From Sarcocystis neurona (Eukaryota; Apicomplexa; Conoidasida; Eucoccidiorida; Sarcocystidae): DNA of 64,000 nucleotides. Position 1 is the first letter of the stretch, and each line of letters begins with the position of its first letter. The notes below the pieces were generated by a model. The model was not told the DNA's origin and made no database searches. It saw nothing but the letters and a program-made list of their open reading frames with translations. Shown in pieces: positions 1 through 12,660 of this stretch. The DNA is taken from positions 4,412,828 through 4,476,827 of the forward strand of contig KL647291.1 of NCBI GenBank assembly GCA_000727475.1, given 5' to 3'. The position numbers and the translations under genes are program-made.

Positions 1-764
1 AAGTGCGGAGAGTTCACCGCGGCAGAGAAAGAAGAGAGTTGCCGAGCAGAGAAAAAGAGGACGTCGCAGCCACCGCTTCAAATGTGGGACAGCAGCAGTT
101 GGAAAAGTCTGCCACTGCCGGAACTTCGCACGTATACGCAACAACGCCGGGCTATTACTCCGTTCACGTACACACGCAGATAAGAACGCCACAGTCCGTA
201 CCTCTCTACCTGCCTACACACACCGCCATGTGTAAGCACAGATACAGGCGGGTTACACATATATATATATACATGTATATAGTATAATATATATATATAT
301 GTATATTGATGTATATGCGTACAAAGCGATCTTCACGTACAATCGTGTGGACACTGCAGTGGCAGGATAGATATATACGCACACACGTATATATAATGTC
401 AGTTGTGGAACAGTGTACAGACGTTTTTGTGGATGTATACGTGCACTCAGATACGTATGAACGACTGTGTGCGTGCGCGTATTTACACACGTCCACCTAC
501 GAGCACACAGGTATCTGTACGCGTAGTCATTTGTGGTAATACGCACACCTGTACGTATATGCATATATATATATATGTAGGTCTGCGTATTAGTATCAAC
601 AGGTGTACACAGCGTTGCAGCGGCTACAGCAAGACCGCCTCCATGCAGAAGTCGAGGAAGCCTTGCTGTCCCTGTGCAACGGAACGACGGACGGTGGCAC
701 TGGCCATCGGTATGACGCAGACGCAGCAATAAAAGCCACTGCCCTCACAAAAGTAGACGCTTAA
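1..764 (+). CDS. 3' end of an unidentified multi-exon gene (partial)
   Basis: The last exon is read from about 613 to the TAA at 762-764. It begins after a run of possible acceptors (…ACACAG, …TTGCAG) and encodes an acidic, helical-looking C-terminus with the stretch QRLQQDRLHAEVEEALL, ending TALTKVDA. An upstream exon may occupy about 1-129, where frame 1 reads PPLQMWDSSSWKSLPLPEL before a GTATAC. The roughly 480 bases between them are TA/CA-rich intron. The splice phase of the two pieces was not reconciled, so the 5' exon is only tentative. The gene enters from outside the window. No family is recognised. It converges on the minus-strand BTB gene, whose stop lies about 170 bases downstream. 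The antisense frames here are Tyr/Ile-Ala repeats from microsatellite DNA and are not credible. Confidence 0.4.
254..330. repeat. (TA)n microsatellite in intron
   Basis: Alternating TA/TG tract inside the putative intron of the first gene. Another short (TA)n lies at about 563-577. They give rise to spurious YIYIY-type reading frames on both strands. Confidence 0.8.
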
Positions 765-930
765 CCCTAGACCGAGACACATGTAGAGCACAGGGAGAGA
801 AACAGCCGCGTTCGCTAGGCAGAAAGAATGCCGCGCAGAAGAGAGTAGAGGGGGTGGGCTTTCGCATATACGCAGGTTTTATTCTGTGAACACCTGCTGC
901 AGCGTCAACAGGCTTACATACGGGTGCTGG

Positions 931-3900
931 TTAGTGGAGTGAGCAGCTCGCACGGCAGTGAAAAGCCGCCTGTTCCAGCGCGCGCGCAGCAGACGCAAAG
1001 AGCAGCAGGGCGAAAAAGGAAGTTGTTACTCTCTTCGTCTCTGGGCAGGTAGACAAAGCTCGTCTGGATGGCGGGAAAAACTTGGGGTGACGCACACACT
1101 CTATCAAGTGAAAGTGAGGAAAGGTAGTAGTACCAGAAGCTACCTTGTTGAAGCGTCAAGTTACTCCAACCGACGTGAAAAGCGACATCTGATTCAACCG
1201 AAACAACTTGCTGTTGCTGTGTCAGGCTTGTTGTTGCGCTTACCGGCCCACCAGTTTGTTGGAGCTGCGAGGCTGCTGCTGTTGCTGCAATTTCGTTCTC
1301 GTGTTGCTCCTTCCATCGCGAGCGTGTCAGCATCGCTTCGAAGAAGGGGCTCCTTGCTGCCAACAGTGCCCGGTGAGAATACAACCTCACACCATCGCTG
1401 CAGCAGAGTTCCACGTCTAGGAATCTGTCGTGCAGCCCAAAGAGTCCTCTCCAGGTCGCTGAGTCGGTGCCTTCTGTTGCTGCGGGTATGCCGGCTGCTG
1501 GGGTTTCCGCAGGCCACGCAGCGGCCCTGGTTGCCGGAAGGCCCGAGACAAGTGCTGCAGCAGCTCGACCGGGCTCTCCCTCGCAGTCGAGGCGCGCAGC
1601 AGCGAGCGTCTGCGAAGGTGCGCACGAGCTGCTGCTGTCGTCTCTAGGTGATTCCGCGGCCGCTGCAGCAGCTGCTGCTGGAGGGGCTGGGGAACTGCGG
1701 GCCGCAAGAGTTAGCAGACACAGTGTACATCGATCCTGCATACTCCTGCTGTGGCCCGGAAGCCAACTTCTTGCGGCATTGTTCAGTTCGGCGGTGGAAG
1801 GACAGCTGGGGTCTATGGGGCTTGACTCAACCTTCCGCAGTTGCCCAACAAGAGTAGAGAGACCCCTTTGTTTTCGAGTAGATGCTGGTGCTTGTACGCT
1901 GCCTATTCTTCCCCTTCCTTCACTTGCGAAGAACGCTGTGATCGACCCTCCTGCTGCTTCTCTGCGGCATCCCCCAGCAGCAGCTTGAAGCTGCAGTGGT
2001 GACGCCCAGGCGGTGCCGCGGCCTGCCGCAAAGGTGAAGGGCTGCAAAGGCTGCTCGGCGTCTTCTCCGTAACATATAGACAGTCCATCAATCAGCAGGA
2101 GAACCGTAGAATCGAACTCGCCAGTGTCCTTCTCTCCTGCTTCGGCGTGAATAGCGCAGTCTTGCGTTGCAGCGCCGTCTAAAGAAGAGGAAGCACCGGC
2201 AGCAGTTGCTGCGCCCAAGTGAGCAGCGGAGGCAACAGCAGCACCCGCGGGCACTCCGAGAACCTGCCGCTGCCGCTGCAAAGACAATGGGGCCTGCTGC
2301 TGCTGGGTAGAAGCAGCAGCCGAATGGAGAGACGCGTGGCGCTGGTTGTAGGGACCGACGCCCTCGGCAGCTGCTGGATAGCACGACGATGGTCGCTGCT
2401 GCTGTTGAGGAGAGGCAGGTCTTCTTTCCGAAGAGAAAGGAGCTGCTGAGGACGCAGAGTTCGGAGGTCCACACTGGCTACTAGCACCAGCAGCGGCAAC
2501 CCTGAAGACTTCTGCAGGAGTGCTGCTAGTAGGTGCCTCTCCAGGAGGAGATGCAGTCGCCGTGGTCTCCACGCGTGGTGCTGTTGCTGTGGTTGCTAGC
2601 TGCTGCCGTGTCGTCTCTCCGGCTGCCGCACCTGTCGCTGGACCGCTGCTACGGCGGACTGCATGCGGCGAAGCAGCCGGAGCCCGCAGAGGCAAGCCAC
2701 TAACAGAGCGCCCTTCAGCAGCCGGCGCGGCAGTATCAGCGTCCAAACGGGACGGTGCAGACGCGTCGGAAGGGCCAGGGATGCGAGCAGCAGCGGCGGC
2801 AGTCTCTCGGCTGGTTACGAGATTTGCAGGTGGACGAGCGCGAGCTGCAGAGACTGACGAAGACGGTGATGCGTTTCTGGATGCAGCAGCGCTCCCTGCC
2901 CTTCGAGGGGGTGCTGCTGCTTCTCCCGCGCTGCTGCTGGGCGACGCTGCTGTCGAACCCGAAGAAAAAACAGACCACGACAGCACAGCGGTCAACGGCG
3001 CGAAAACTGATGAAGACGAGGTGGCGAACAAAGAACTATACGAAGGAGCAGGAGAAGCACTTGCAGTAATCGTAGTCGAACACTCGGACGACGGAGTCAC
3101 AGCAGCACCAGGAGCAGAGGCGAGAGAATCCGCAGCACGAGGAGCAGAGGAGGAAGAGGAGGAGGAAGACGGAAGAGGAGCAGCCGGAGCAGCGCGTGAG
3201 CCAGAAGAAACAGCAGGATGTGCAGACGTGCGCTGCGTTGAAGAGGAGGACGATGTCCTCGTCGACACACTGTTTCCCGTCGAGGCCTTGGCGGACCGCA
3301 GAGACGCGGCTGCACCAGGTGGAAGGGCGCCTGCTGCCGCCGAACAGCGAGGCGAACGACAGTCAGCAGCACGGGAGGTGGAAGAACCGAAGGAGGGAGC
3401 CAACGAAGAAGAAGACGGACAGGAATACGAAGAAAAAGAAGAAGAAGAGGGGAGGGGAGACGGGGAAGAAGAGGAAGAGGAGAAGACACGTGACGGACTT
3501 GAAGAAGACGTAGTCGCAGACTGAAGAGAAAATCGTGACGCAGATGAGCCGTTGCCGCGGATTTCACTCGTTTTGTTCTCCTCTCTCTTGTCCACAGCGT
3601 GAAGTTCACTTTCTCTGCTGCGTCGGTGTATGCGACTGGAACATCGAGTCACGCCGACAGCTTCCCGGTTGCAGGTGGTGAGGCCGGTATCCTCGCCGCC
3701 CCAACTGCTACGTGGTGCTGTTTCATTCGCTTCTGGCATGTCTCCCACACGGCTGCCGCTCTCCATGCAACGTAAACTGCCGCCGTCCTGTCTGCTGCAG
3801 ACCTCCGTCCCGCTGTCCACGTCCCCTTCTCTTCTTCTCTGGCCGCCGCTGATACCGAGCTCGCTGCCGCGGCTGTTGTCGCGAGGGAAGACGCTGCCGG

Positions 3901-6636
3901 TGCTGCTGCCGGGAGCGACGTTGCTGTGGCAACTGTCCGCCGGGAGGGTGCTGCTCCCGCCTCGCGGAACGCCGCTGCTGCTGCACGCGCGAGAATCGCT
4001 GCTGCAGCCGCTGGCGCCTCCGATCCTCCTGGTGCTGCTGCTGCTCCTGCAAGGGTCGCTAGTATCCTCTGTGCTGGTGCTGCTGTTGGCCTCGTTCCTC
4101 ACGAAAGAGACAGATGGTCGCGGCTCCCGGCGCAGGTGGCTAGCGCCACTGCTGCTGCTGCTGTGGGTGCTGCTGTTCCACGTCGAGTCAAAACGCAGCG
4201 GTGGTGGCCGTTGCTCCCTTCCTGACGCAGGAGGGGACGATACAGAAGCAACCGGAAGAAGACGAAGGCTGCTGCTTTCCCCCGCGGAAGACGACTGACA
4301 TCTATTGCCAATTTCCACCATGACCAGCAGGTGCCCCGTCGCTGTAGGGAGCATCTCCCGCACTTCAAGGTGTCGGGCGTCTTGCCCAATGATCCGCAAG
4401 AGCTGAGGAGCTGCAGCTGCCTCTTCTGCCTCTGCTGCTACCGACCCGTCCAGAGCTGTAGCAGCCGAGGACGGGGATGAAAAGAAGGCAGCTGGCACGC
4501 AGGAGTCCTCTGAGTCGCTCAGTAAGCTGCAGCACTCGTCTTCGGTGTCCCACTCCTCCCACGCTTTTGCCCCGGCAGAGGCAGCAGACACAGCAGCCGC
4601 ACTCGGTGAAGCAAATCCACCGGCAGTAGCAGCAATTGACAAAGCAGCGGGAGCTACAGGGGGGATAGCCAACGCCCTGGGTCTCCTAGCAACAGCTGCG
4701 GCTGTCGTGAAGCCGCGTCTCCGCACAGAGGCGCAGCACGCGAAGGACGGATCGCGCATGTACGTATACGCAGCGGGAGCACAAGCAGCAACACCAGCAC
4801 CCGCAGGGGGGGGACAGGCAGGAGAAATAGCGGCAGCATCGAGAGTTCCCCTACACAGCGCAGACGTGCGACACGTGGAAACGGGTGCACCACGAGACGG
4901 GCCTCGTGTGGGGTCACGAGGAGAGACGGCAGCCGGAGAAGGAGGGGACGCGGCGGCGCCAAAGACAGGAGGAGGACTCGATGCGCCGGAAAGCACACCA
5001 GCGTCTGCAGAGTTTTTCTCCGGCAGTTGTGCTGCATGCGCCACACCACTTCCGCAGCCACTATCAGCCGAGCCGAACTGAAAGACGCGTCCTTTCTTTG
5101 GATATCCTTCTTCTTTGTCCTTTCCTTCTCCTCCTTCTTCGTTGTCCATCAGAATGCGTTGCATCTCCCCAGCGTCGTTCTGTCCGTGTTGCTGAGCTGT
5201 CTCGCTGCTGTGTCCTCTCTCCTGCCAGCGTGGCCCGCCCTCCCCTCCCGTCTTCTCTTCTGGCGAGTAGCACGCCAACAACAACGAGTGGCTTCTCCGT
5301 CGCGGTAAAGGTGACAAAGAATTTGCTTGACAACTGACAAGTGCACCATTCGTACACCTCGAAGAAGTCCCCGCGGGCGACATGTTCCTGCTGCAACTAT
5401 ACTTGAAGTGGGCAGGAACAGATGCACGTCGAGAGACGGTGGTTTGAAGAAATCCTTTACACTCGCGCCTTGGGGGACCTACACATGCCCATTTGCACTT
5501 GACGCTATTACCTACACGCACTGGAGAAGAGACTGCAGGAGCCGTAGCAGCAGCCGACGAGGCGGACGAGACAGCAGCAGCAGCTGAGGGATAGGTGGAA
5601 GAAGCAGAAGTGGATGAAGAGAAAGCAGTAGTGGTGCACGGATGCTTTCTTGAAGAACTCCGACTCCTTGTCGGGGGGCTATGTATCTCGTGTCCATGTG
5701 TTCGTCTAGGAGGTTGTTCTCCTTCTTCTTCTTTTCCTCCTCGGCAGCTGTGTTCTTCCGTATGGAGCTGACCGGCGCCACGAAGAGAACGACCACAGGT
5801 GCTGCCCGGCGTACAGGCGTCAGAAGAGTCGTTGCTGTGGCAGCAGCAGCCGTTTTTCCTGCCGTTTGCGCCTCCACTGCTGCTCTTGCTGCTGCTGCGG
5901 TCAGAGCTGCTGTGGGTGGTGCTCCTTCTCGCTGTCCCGCTGCTGTTGCCCGCGTCCGCGCTGTCGCTGCCGTTGCACAGTTGGCAGCTGCGGTAGCTGC
6001 TGCTGCTAATGTTGCCGCAGCAGCTGCTGCCGGTGCAAACGAATTCAGACGAGCAGAAGGGACAGGCACACAAGGACCTGCAACCGCAGCGTGCACGTGT
6101 GCAGCAGCAAGTCACGCTGCTGCCCCCGTTGGTGTCACAAGTGCCCCGCTCCGCTTGGCAATAACTCGGAGCGTTTGCTGCGCGTACCCGACTACTCTGC
6201 GTGTGGTTGTTGCTGCAGCTGTTGGAAGCAGAGTGCTGGACGCAGACGGCGCTCGAGGTCGTGGGTGGAAGATCCGGTTCTGCTGCTGCTGTTGTTGTTG
6301 CCGTCGCGCCGCTGCCGACAACGCCGGTGCCGTGTGTACTGCACCTGCTGCAGAGTCGTCCACTGCCGCGACTTCTGGGGGGCCTCCAGGCTTCCCTGAG
6401 TGCTCGCAGACAGCGGCGAGCCTCCCTCCAGTGATGTGCGGCAGGCAGGCGAATGAGATACGCGCTACCAAGATTGACCGTTTCTCTTCCCTTCTTCTCC
6501 CACACGAGCCGTCCCGGCTGCCAGAGCAGCCAGCAGCACTCGCTCGATCCGTCAAAGGCGTACACGCAGACGCTATCGTCCAACGTGCCGTCAAAATGCA
6601 GCGTCGTCCGCTGGGCGAGCGCGTGTAGCGCCGCAT
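931..6636 (-). CDS. Large Ser/Ala/Gln-rich protein with C-terminal BTB/POZ domain
   Basis: An exceptionally long minus-strand open frame. Coding probably starts at or after an acceptor (CCCCTGCAG) at 6,637, because the frame upstream is pyrimidine-rich and intron-like. Conserved-looking islands (HFDGTLDDSVCVYAFDG at about 6.6 kb; LLRIIGQDARHLEVREML at about 4.4 kb; EFDSTVLLLIDGLSICYGED at about 2.1 kb) are separated by long Ser, Ala and Gln runs. At 1,453-1,300 the first half of a BTB domain is clear (FLDVELCCSDGVRLYSHRAL, then LAARSPFFEAML). A Gln/Ala insertion follows, then SNLTLQQ before a donor (CAAG|GTAGCT, about 1,136). The second half may lie in a last exon ending at the TAA at 931-933 (RALEQAAFHCRASCSLH). 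BTB domains mediate dimerisation and Cullin-3 substrate adaptor roles; that function is inferred from family knowledge. Plus-strand frames such as 2,520-3,524 are shadows of the CAG repeats. Confidence 0.7.
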
Positions 6637-7300
6637 CTGCAGGGGTGCGGAACAGCGTCCAGAGAGACAGCCGAGGGTAGAGAGGTATACAGACGCGACA
6701 GGAAGAGCCAGAGCGGAACAGGAAAAAGAAACGAACTTGGCCGAAAAGACGAAGGCGGGGAGAGAAAACGCGCGACGGCACAAAAGCGTATATGCGTGTC
6801 GCAGGGGGGGCCCACGCCAAGCAGGGGGGGCGGCAGTGGTAGAGAGAGCTTCGACGCGGAGAACGTTTGAGTGGACTCGCGCCCGCAGTCGGCACATGAC
6901 ACGAAATGACACACAGAAAGATAGAAATCGTGGAACAGAGAAATGACGGACTGCGTATTATTGATGGAAGCGTCGCACAGATAGACAGACACACGGACAG
7001 CCAAAGAGGAAAGTGGAGAAGAAAGCGACAGGTACACAGAAGTGGAGACAGACTGACGCATACACCAACTTCTATACCGACCGGTGCAGCGCTTCGAAGA
7101 CATGCTGCGGAGGAAGGCAGCGAAAACGACGGACATGCAAAAGCACCCACCCAACGAAGGGCAAATATAGGCGGGAGACGCACAGGTTCGCATGTATATA
7201 TACAGACAGAGTCAACGAGGACATCGACGTGGGAAGCCAAGCACGTGAGCAGAACGAGACAAGAACAGCGACGGAGCTGGAGACGTAGCACCCTGGATAG
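6637..7300 (-). other. 5' non-coding or intronic region of the BTB gene
   Basis: The minus-strand frame stays open here, but it reads as Leu/Ser/Cys-rich peptides from CTCTCTGT-type pyrimidine-rich DNA and ends in a good splice acceptor. I read it as intron or 5' UTR. An upstream coding exon with the true start codon was not located. Confidence 0.5.
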
Positions 7301-9440
7301 ATAGAGAACTTAGTATATAGGTACACAAATTCATAGATAGATGCATTTGTAAATATATGTATACGTATATAAATGTTTTAAACATACTTATATACGTATA
7401 TTTCACATAGACTTATATATATACATATATGTGTTCTACATATACATATATATATATATATGTTTGTTCTGCATATGCATATATATATATATATGGGTTG
7501 ACTGATATAGGGAATGTAGGCACGTTGACCGACGGACAACTGGAGCGACCGAAGAATACGGGAGGAGATACAGAGATGGGCAGACAGCTTAACCGCTATC
7601 CACGCATACGGGCACACAAGGAAACGAACGTATATATATATATATATATATATGAATATATATGCGTACACATATATTTCTTTATTTATGAATATGAACG
7701 CGTAGAGCGGTAGACAGACAGAAACAGAGGTGCCCAGATACTGTAAGTTTAGACGTAAGTTGGCGAACAACAGGAGGCGCAGACACACAGACGGACATAT
7801 ATATATATAATGTATAGTTGTACATAAAAAATAGTGATATACATAGGTTTACGGATATACAGACTAATAGACTATGGGGACGGCCAGATACATAGAGGAA
7901 GAGCAGCACATGCGGAGAAAGACAAACAGACCGGTGGAAGGATCTGTCCCCGTTTCTCGAGAGCGTCTTCGTATAATTTAAGTCCAAATTCGTAGACAGA
8001 CGGCTATACAAGCACGCCGCCATAAAGTTGAAAGATATGTGCATACGTGCGACGTGGACACAACGAGATTCACACGTAGGTGAAGACACAGACGGAGAGG
8101 GAAAGCGAGATGCAGTTCGATACCGAGGAGAGGGGAACGTAGAGATATATGCAGAGGCGACTCTAGGTAGACCAGCTCTACGCAGGGTTGTACAGAGACA
8201 CAGGTGAACGTGTGATGTAGTCGAGCAAAAGCATAGGCTTCAGTACGGGAAGAGCCCTCTACGAAAGATTTTCTAACCTTCTAAACGCAAGCACGTGACC
8301 TCAGCAAACAGGCGTCACTTCACATCCCCGCCGCGCCGTAAAAGCATATACAGACATATGTATATACGTACATACACGCTGAAGATACATAAATTGACAC
8401 AGAGAGATAAAAACATATACATATATACACATATATATGCTGTATATACATACATAGACACACAGACATACACATATATATACATATATATATGCTGCAG
8501 ATACAGAAATAGACACACATCCATATATATGTATGTATATATGTGTATGTAGGCACATATAGGTAGTTACACAAGGACGTATACACACGTAGAAAGTCGC
8601 ACTGGCGTCCGCACCTGCACACGTTGACACAGAGAGTCTTCTGTCTTTCTCGCTCTCAGTTTCTCCCATCATACAGGATCGAGCTCTAAACTGTGGTGTA
8701 TCGACATCTACACATACGTATGTATATATATATATATATATATCCTCGTCTCCCTACACCTGCACGTGTAGAGGGGTATTGGAATGTGTGTATGGTAAGC
8801 TGCAAAGATGTCTACTCATACCACAATGATTCCTACACATGTAGGTACATATACACATACATATGCATACACACATACACATATATATACAGGTGTATAT
8901 ATATATATATATATAAATATACGTGTGTGAATGTAGTGGGGCCAATGTGCTGCGTCTGCAAGCCGTGAAAGGCGTTGGGATGCTCCAACTTGTGGAGTAG
9001 AGCGCGGCGTTGGAGAGCACGACGATGAGGCCTGAGTTGAAGACGCGGCGTCTCCCCCTCTTGCATCTTCGCGTATCTCCGTATGTAGTGCTGTTCATCC
9101 TGCAACCGTCCGCGCCTCTCCCTCTCCCTGCGACACCAGGATCCACTAGCACTACTACCCCTACTCCTAGTGGCGCGCGGGTGGTTTTGTGCCTGCACCG
9201 AGGATGACTTCTTCTCACCAAGTGTGTGCACGTGTGTGTTGAGACGCGCGCGCAGATAATCGGCAGACGAGACAGTCAAATTTGTCACACGGAAAAGGGC
9301 GCACGCGCATCATATATCCACCCGTTCCGTATACAGCCGTGACGCATATCAGGGCGTACAGGGGGAACCTAGCATGCATCTGAAGGACCCATACATCCCG
9401 TATCCGCAGACACTGTGAGGCCTCTGCCGTAGGCAATACT
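7301..9440. repeat. Microsatellite field, (TA)n/(CA)n/TG-rich
   Basis: Dense TA tracts at about 7,380-7,500, 7,629-7,660, 7,795-7,810, 8,340-8,560, 8,712-8,745 and 8,830-8,925, with interspersed ACATAC motifs. A diverged repeat of a block containing CACATATATATGCTG occurs at about 8,430 and 8,475. No convincing exon is seen. It separates the BTB gene (minus) from the next minus-strand gene, so it should contain that gene's 3' UTR and the BTB gene's promoter. Confidence 0.75.
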
Positions 9441-9452
9441 TCTTCTGCAGGT

Positions 9453-11021
9453 CTATACAGCCAAAGAGTCGAGAATATAGACAGCGTCCCAGCGCCGCTT
9501 GGCAAAGACTTCTGTCGTCTGCCTCTCAGACGTACGGTTCAAAACCTCCATCATGGGGATTAACTTCCACGGCTGCTCCTGGTGCAGCGGGTAGAACCAC
9601 CAGTCGCTCCGTATGACATGGGAGAGGGCGCGGCGACCATCTTCGCTGCCTCTCGCTGCGACGTCTTCCTCCTCTTCTTCCTCCTCGTCGCTGCTGCTAC
9701 TACTACTGCCGCCTGTCGCCGACTCGTCCAGAAGTTCTTCTTCTTCGCTGACGGCGCCAGCGTCTGCAGCTCCTTGCGAAAAAAACGCAGGCAACGACAC
9801 CCCACGTTTTTGCAGCAGCGGCGGGAGAGAGAAGAACGAGACACGTGCAGCCGAAGAAGCGGCGACAACAGCAGCAAGAGAGAAAACAAACGGGGCATTT
9901 GCAGCCGGAAGGATCGCGAGACGGCTGTAGTGCAGCAGCGCTCAGTCGCAGTGGCATGGGCACGAAGACAGCCGCCCGAGGGATGCACAGGATGCAGGCA
10001 ACCAGCTCCGTCTCCTCCAAGAGCTGGCCGAACAGCAGCACCGCGCGCAGAGTCCGCACATAGACACCCATCTACACACACAGACATTATTTCCCTATAG
10101 GACATCCTTGCACTTCTCTATAATGGAGAGGCAAACAGCTGGACGTACGCATCAAAATACACGTGTAGCGCGAGGCTCACTGTAGACAAATACGTCCGTG
10201 TTTCAGGGAAGAGAAGAGAAAAACGGAGGCCTACAAAAGCGTCTAGCGTAGAAAGAGAAAGCGTCAACGTCGTTTTGCTGATGGATGCTTGTGACTCACA
10301 TACATTCCGAACAAGCCAGTCGTCAACCATATCCCCCAGCGCCCGCCGCGTGCTGCACCGCTTCCCAGCACGTCGTGCGAAAGCGTAGTCAGGAGAGGCA
10401 GGGAGATTTGCAGCAACCTTACTACAGCGGCAGCAGGAGAGACGCCAGACCGAATTGCCCACATACGGTTGCTTATACCGGTCCGTGTGTGTGCGTGCTC
10501 TTCTCCTGCGGGAGGAAAGTTGAGCGAAGGCGGACTTACAAGTATATATATATGTATATATATATATGTGTATCCGTGTTAGTAGCTAGACATACGCGTA
10601 TACTGAAACAGAAATGCTTAAAGCGAGACTTACATATACATACATATATATATCTATATGTATATATGCGCGCATCCTGACGCGTACAGTTAAATACGAG
10701 TAGATGAAAATACAGACGTGCATGACTCAGCGAAAGGTAGCTTATTCGAGTGTACATCAGCAGCTTCCAGAGAACTGGCGGACGCCCGAAGGATGCGTCT
10801 TTTCTCCCGTTTCTCCCCCCACAACAAAACGACACGGCACTGTTCGCGGTGTCTTGGGAGGCTGCTTCGCTGAGAAGACGAAAAGCAGTCGTTTTGCCGG
10901 CCGACGTTTCTGTCGCGCCCACAACCTGCTGCAGGCGCAGCACCCACTGCTGCCTCATACGACACTCGCAACAGTTTGCTTGCAGGCAGCACTTGCTGCC
11001 GCCTTGTGCAAACTCTCGCAA
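9453..11021 (-). CDS. Unidentified multi-exon protein, possible membrane segment
   Basis: Reading 5' to 3' on the minus strand: an upstream exon candidate (about 11,021-10,740, MREFAQGGSKCC…); an exon at 10,464-about 10,305 ending GLFGMY before GTGAGTC; an exon starting after TGTGTGTAG at about 10,071 (MGVYVRTLRAVLLFGQ, then a hydrophobic stretch with LVACILCIPRAAVFVPM), joined in phase 0; then a final exon with an acidic SEEEELLDE…DEEEEEEE run and the C-terminus WWFYPLHQEQPWKLIPMM…AVYILDSLAV, stop at 9,453. The last two exons are clearly coding in character; the exon between about 9,940 and 9,800 is unresolved. An alternative frame of the 10.4-kb exon would start MGNSVWRLSCC, a possible myristoyl/palmitoyl N-terminus. 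No family recognised. Confidence 0.5.
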
Positions 11022-11115
11022 GTTCCTTCTTTCTAAACCCCCAGCAGCAGTCGCAGTCCACCGCGGGCGAGAACCTCTGTTTCACAACGAAGCGCACTTT
11101 TTGATGCTTTATCAC

Positions 11116-11690
11116 TGACAGGCTGCTGCTACGTCAGGAAACGAAATTCTTTTCCTGACTGCACTCTACGACACAGAGACAAAACGACAGAGAGAGAAGT
11201 CAAGCATACGCCCAGCAGGCCTGTGAAGGGGACGAGAAAGACAAAAGTTCATGGAAGCTCGAGGACAGCTTCTTCTTCGGGTGTATCAAGTGTTTCTCTT
11301 GCGTCCGGATATTTCTGTCTGCCTGGGCTTTAGAACCCTGCACCGCTCTGTGTCGAAGAGAGGAAATGTACATGTAGACGTGTAAATCTCAAGTGCACGT
11401 CTATGAGTCTACAGAAGTAGACACTCGTGGAACTGCACAGAACACTGGCAGTGGTTTGAACGACCAAGTGGGAATCTGTGAAGACGAGGTCCCCACAACA
11501 AACGTTTTGCGTCGGTGCAAAGCACTCGATAGCTGCTACACGCAGAGCCGAGACAGTCGCTCATCTTCAACCTTACTTATAGAGCTTTACCCTTGAAAAT
11601 AATCTTCTCTACAGGCATCTATGTATGTATATATATATGTATGGACGGAGAGAGAGAGGGCGCATTTGTGGACCTACGTGGAGGAGGAGT
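11116..11690. other. No gene seen
   Basis: Mixed-sequence DNA with a short TATATA tract near 11,625. No exon with convincing splice signals on either strand. It may hold the 5' end of the minus-strand gene to the left or the 3' UTR of the one to the right. Confidence 0.4.
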
Positions 11691-11691
11691 G

Positions 11692-12660
11692 TTACCTACG
11701 CAAATGGAATGCAGAGTGAGGTCGTGTTTCCCGAGGGGCACGACAATCTGCGGTACACTCCTGTGAGCTCGGGCCGCTACCTACGAAAGGAGGCGCGGCG
11801 CTACGAGCACTATAGCCTCCCTCACTGCTAAAACGTTCCAGTAGGCGATGCTGCGTATGCCTTTTGTAGTAGTGCGGTGCGCGTGGGCGTCCCTCCCCTG
11901 TCTGTTTGCTGGCGTCATGAGCAGACGCGTGCGCTCGTGGGGGTGCAGCAGTCTGTGGACTGGAGAGCACAGCAGCAGCTGCATCCCCACAAGAAATCAC
12001 GCAGCAGTCACAAAGGCAGATGACCAGCTCTCACACACCCCACTACCACACGACAGCAACCGCAGCCGCGGGGGCCTCCTCTTCCACGTGCTGCTGCTGT
12101 TGCTGAAGGAAGGGGAGGCAGCTTGGACGGCGTGCAACCCATATACGGACGCGTCGTTAGTGGCACTTGCATGCAACAGCAGTGGCAACAGCAGAAGACA
12201 GTGTCCACTGGTTGCTGCTGTGCCCAGGAACGCATAAACGTACCTGGATGCAGGTGCTCGCGCCGCATACTGCTGCGGAAAGACAAGGGGAATGTTAGTG
12301 CTGATGAGATATCGTCTGCGTAAAGAGCCGACGTCCGCTCATCCCTGTCCCTACGCACGAGGTATTCGCTGCCGCTGCTGCCGGCGACTCTCCCTGTTGC
12401 ACTCCAGTACAGCCGGCTGGTACTTCTGCTGCTGCTGCCCCTGCTGCTGCCGTCGATACCGCGGCCGCGGTGTCCGTGCGTCCTGCTTCGTCTTTTCTTC
12501 CGTTTTGCGTCGCAAGACAGTCTGTCAGTTGCGCACGTAATCCCTCCCAAGGGATGGCCGGCAACGGAGGAGAGAAGGATGTTGTCGATGTCTACTTCTT
12601 CTGGAAAATACACCAGCCGAATGACGGGGCTTGCCACTCCGGTGTCCAGACACAGCAGCA
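11692..12660 (-). CDS. Possible minus-strand exons, Ala/Gln-rich (uncertain)
   Basis: Between 12,620 and 12,295 the minus strand carries CAG-type tracts. Two frames are plausible: one reads PVIRLVYFPEEVDIDN, the other GLRAQLTDCLATQNGRKDEAG followed by an Ala-rich run. Further down, at about 12,143, an ATG opens the frame MGCTPSKLPPLPS, a good match to dual-acylation N-termini. Around 12,000-11,692 a further frame reads MISCGDAAAAVLSS. Strand is favoured by neighbours and by the direction of the CAG homopolymers. Exon boundaries and frame are unresolved. The pyrimidine-rich DNA at 12,950-12,620 looks like intron. Confidence 0.25.

Noticed and set aside
253..729. Minus-strand frame with YIYIYMH-type sequence
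   Set aside because: Most of it is translated (TA)n/(CA)n microsatellite; the coding signal at 613-764 is on the plus strand.
761..770. Telomeric repeat (CTTAACCCTAG)
   Set aside because: A single heptamer, not an array, at the end of a coding exon.
2520..3524. Long plus-strand frame (334 codons, Ala/Glu-rich)
   Set aside because: Antisense of the BTB gene; CAG/CTG repeats keep several frames open on both strands. The minus strand holds the BTB motif and the longer frame.
5681..6628. Plus-strand frame of 315 codons
   Set aside because: Same reason: a shadow of the minus-strand Ser/Cys-rich coding sequence.
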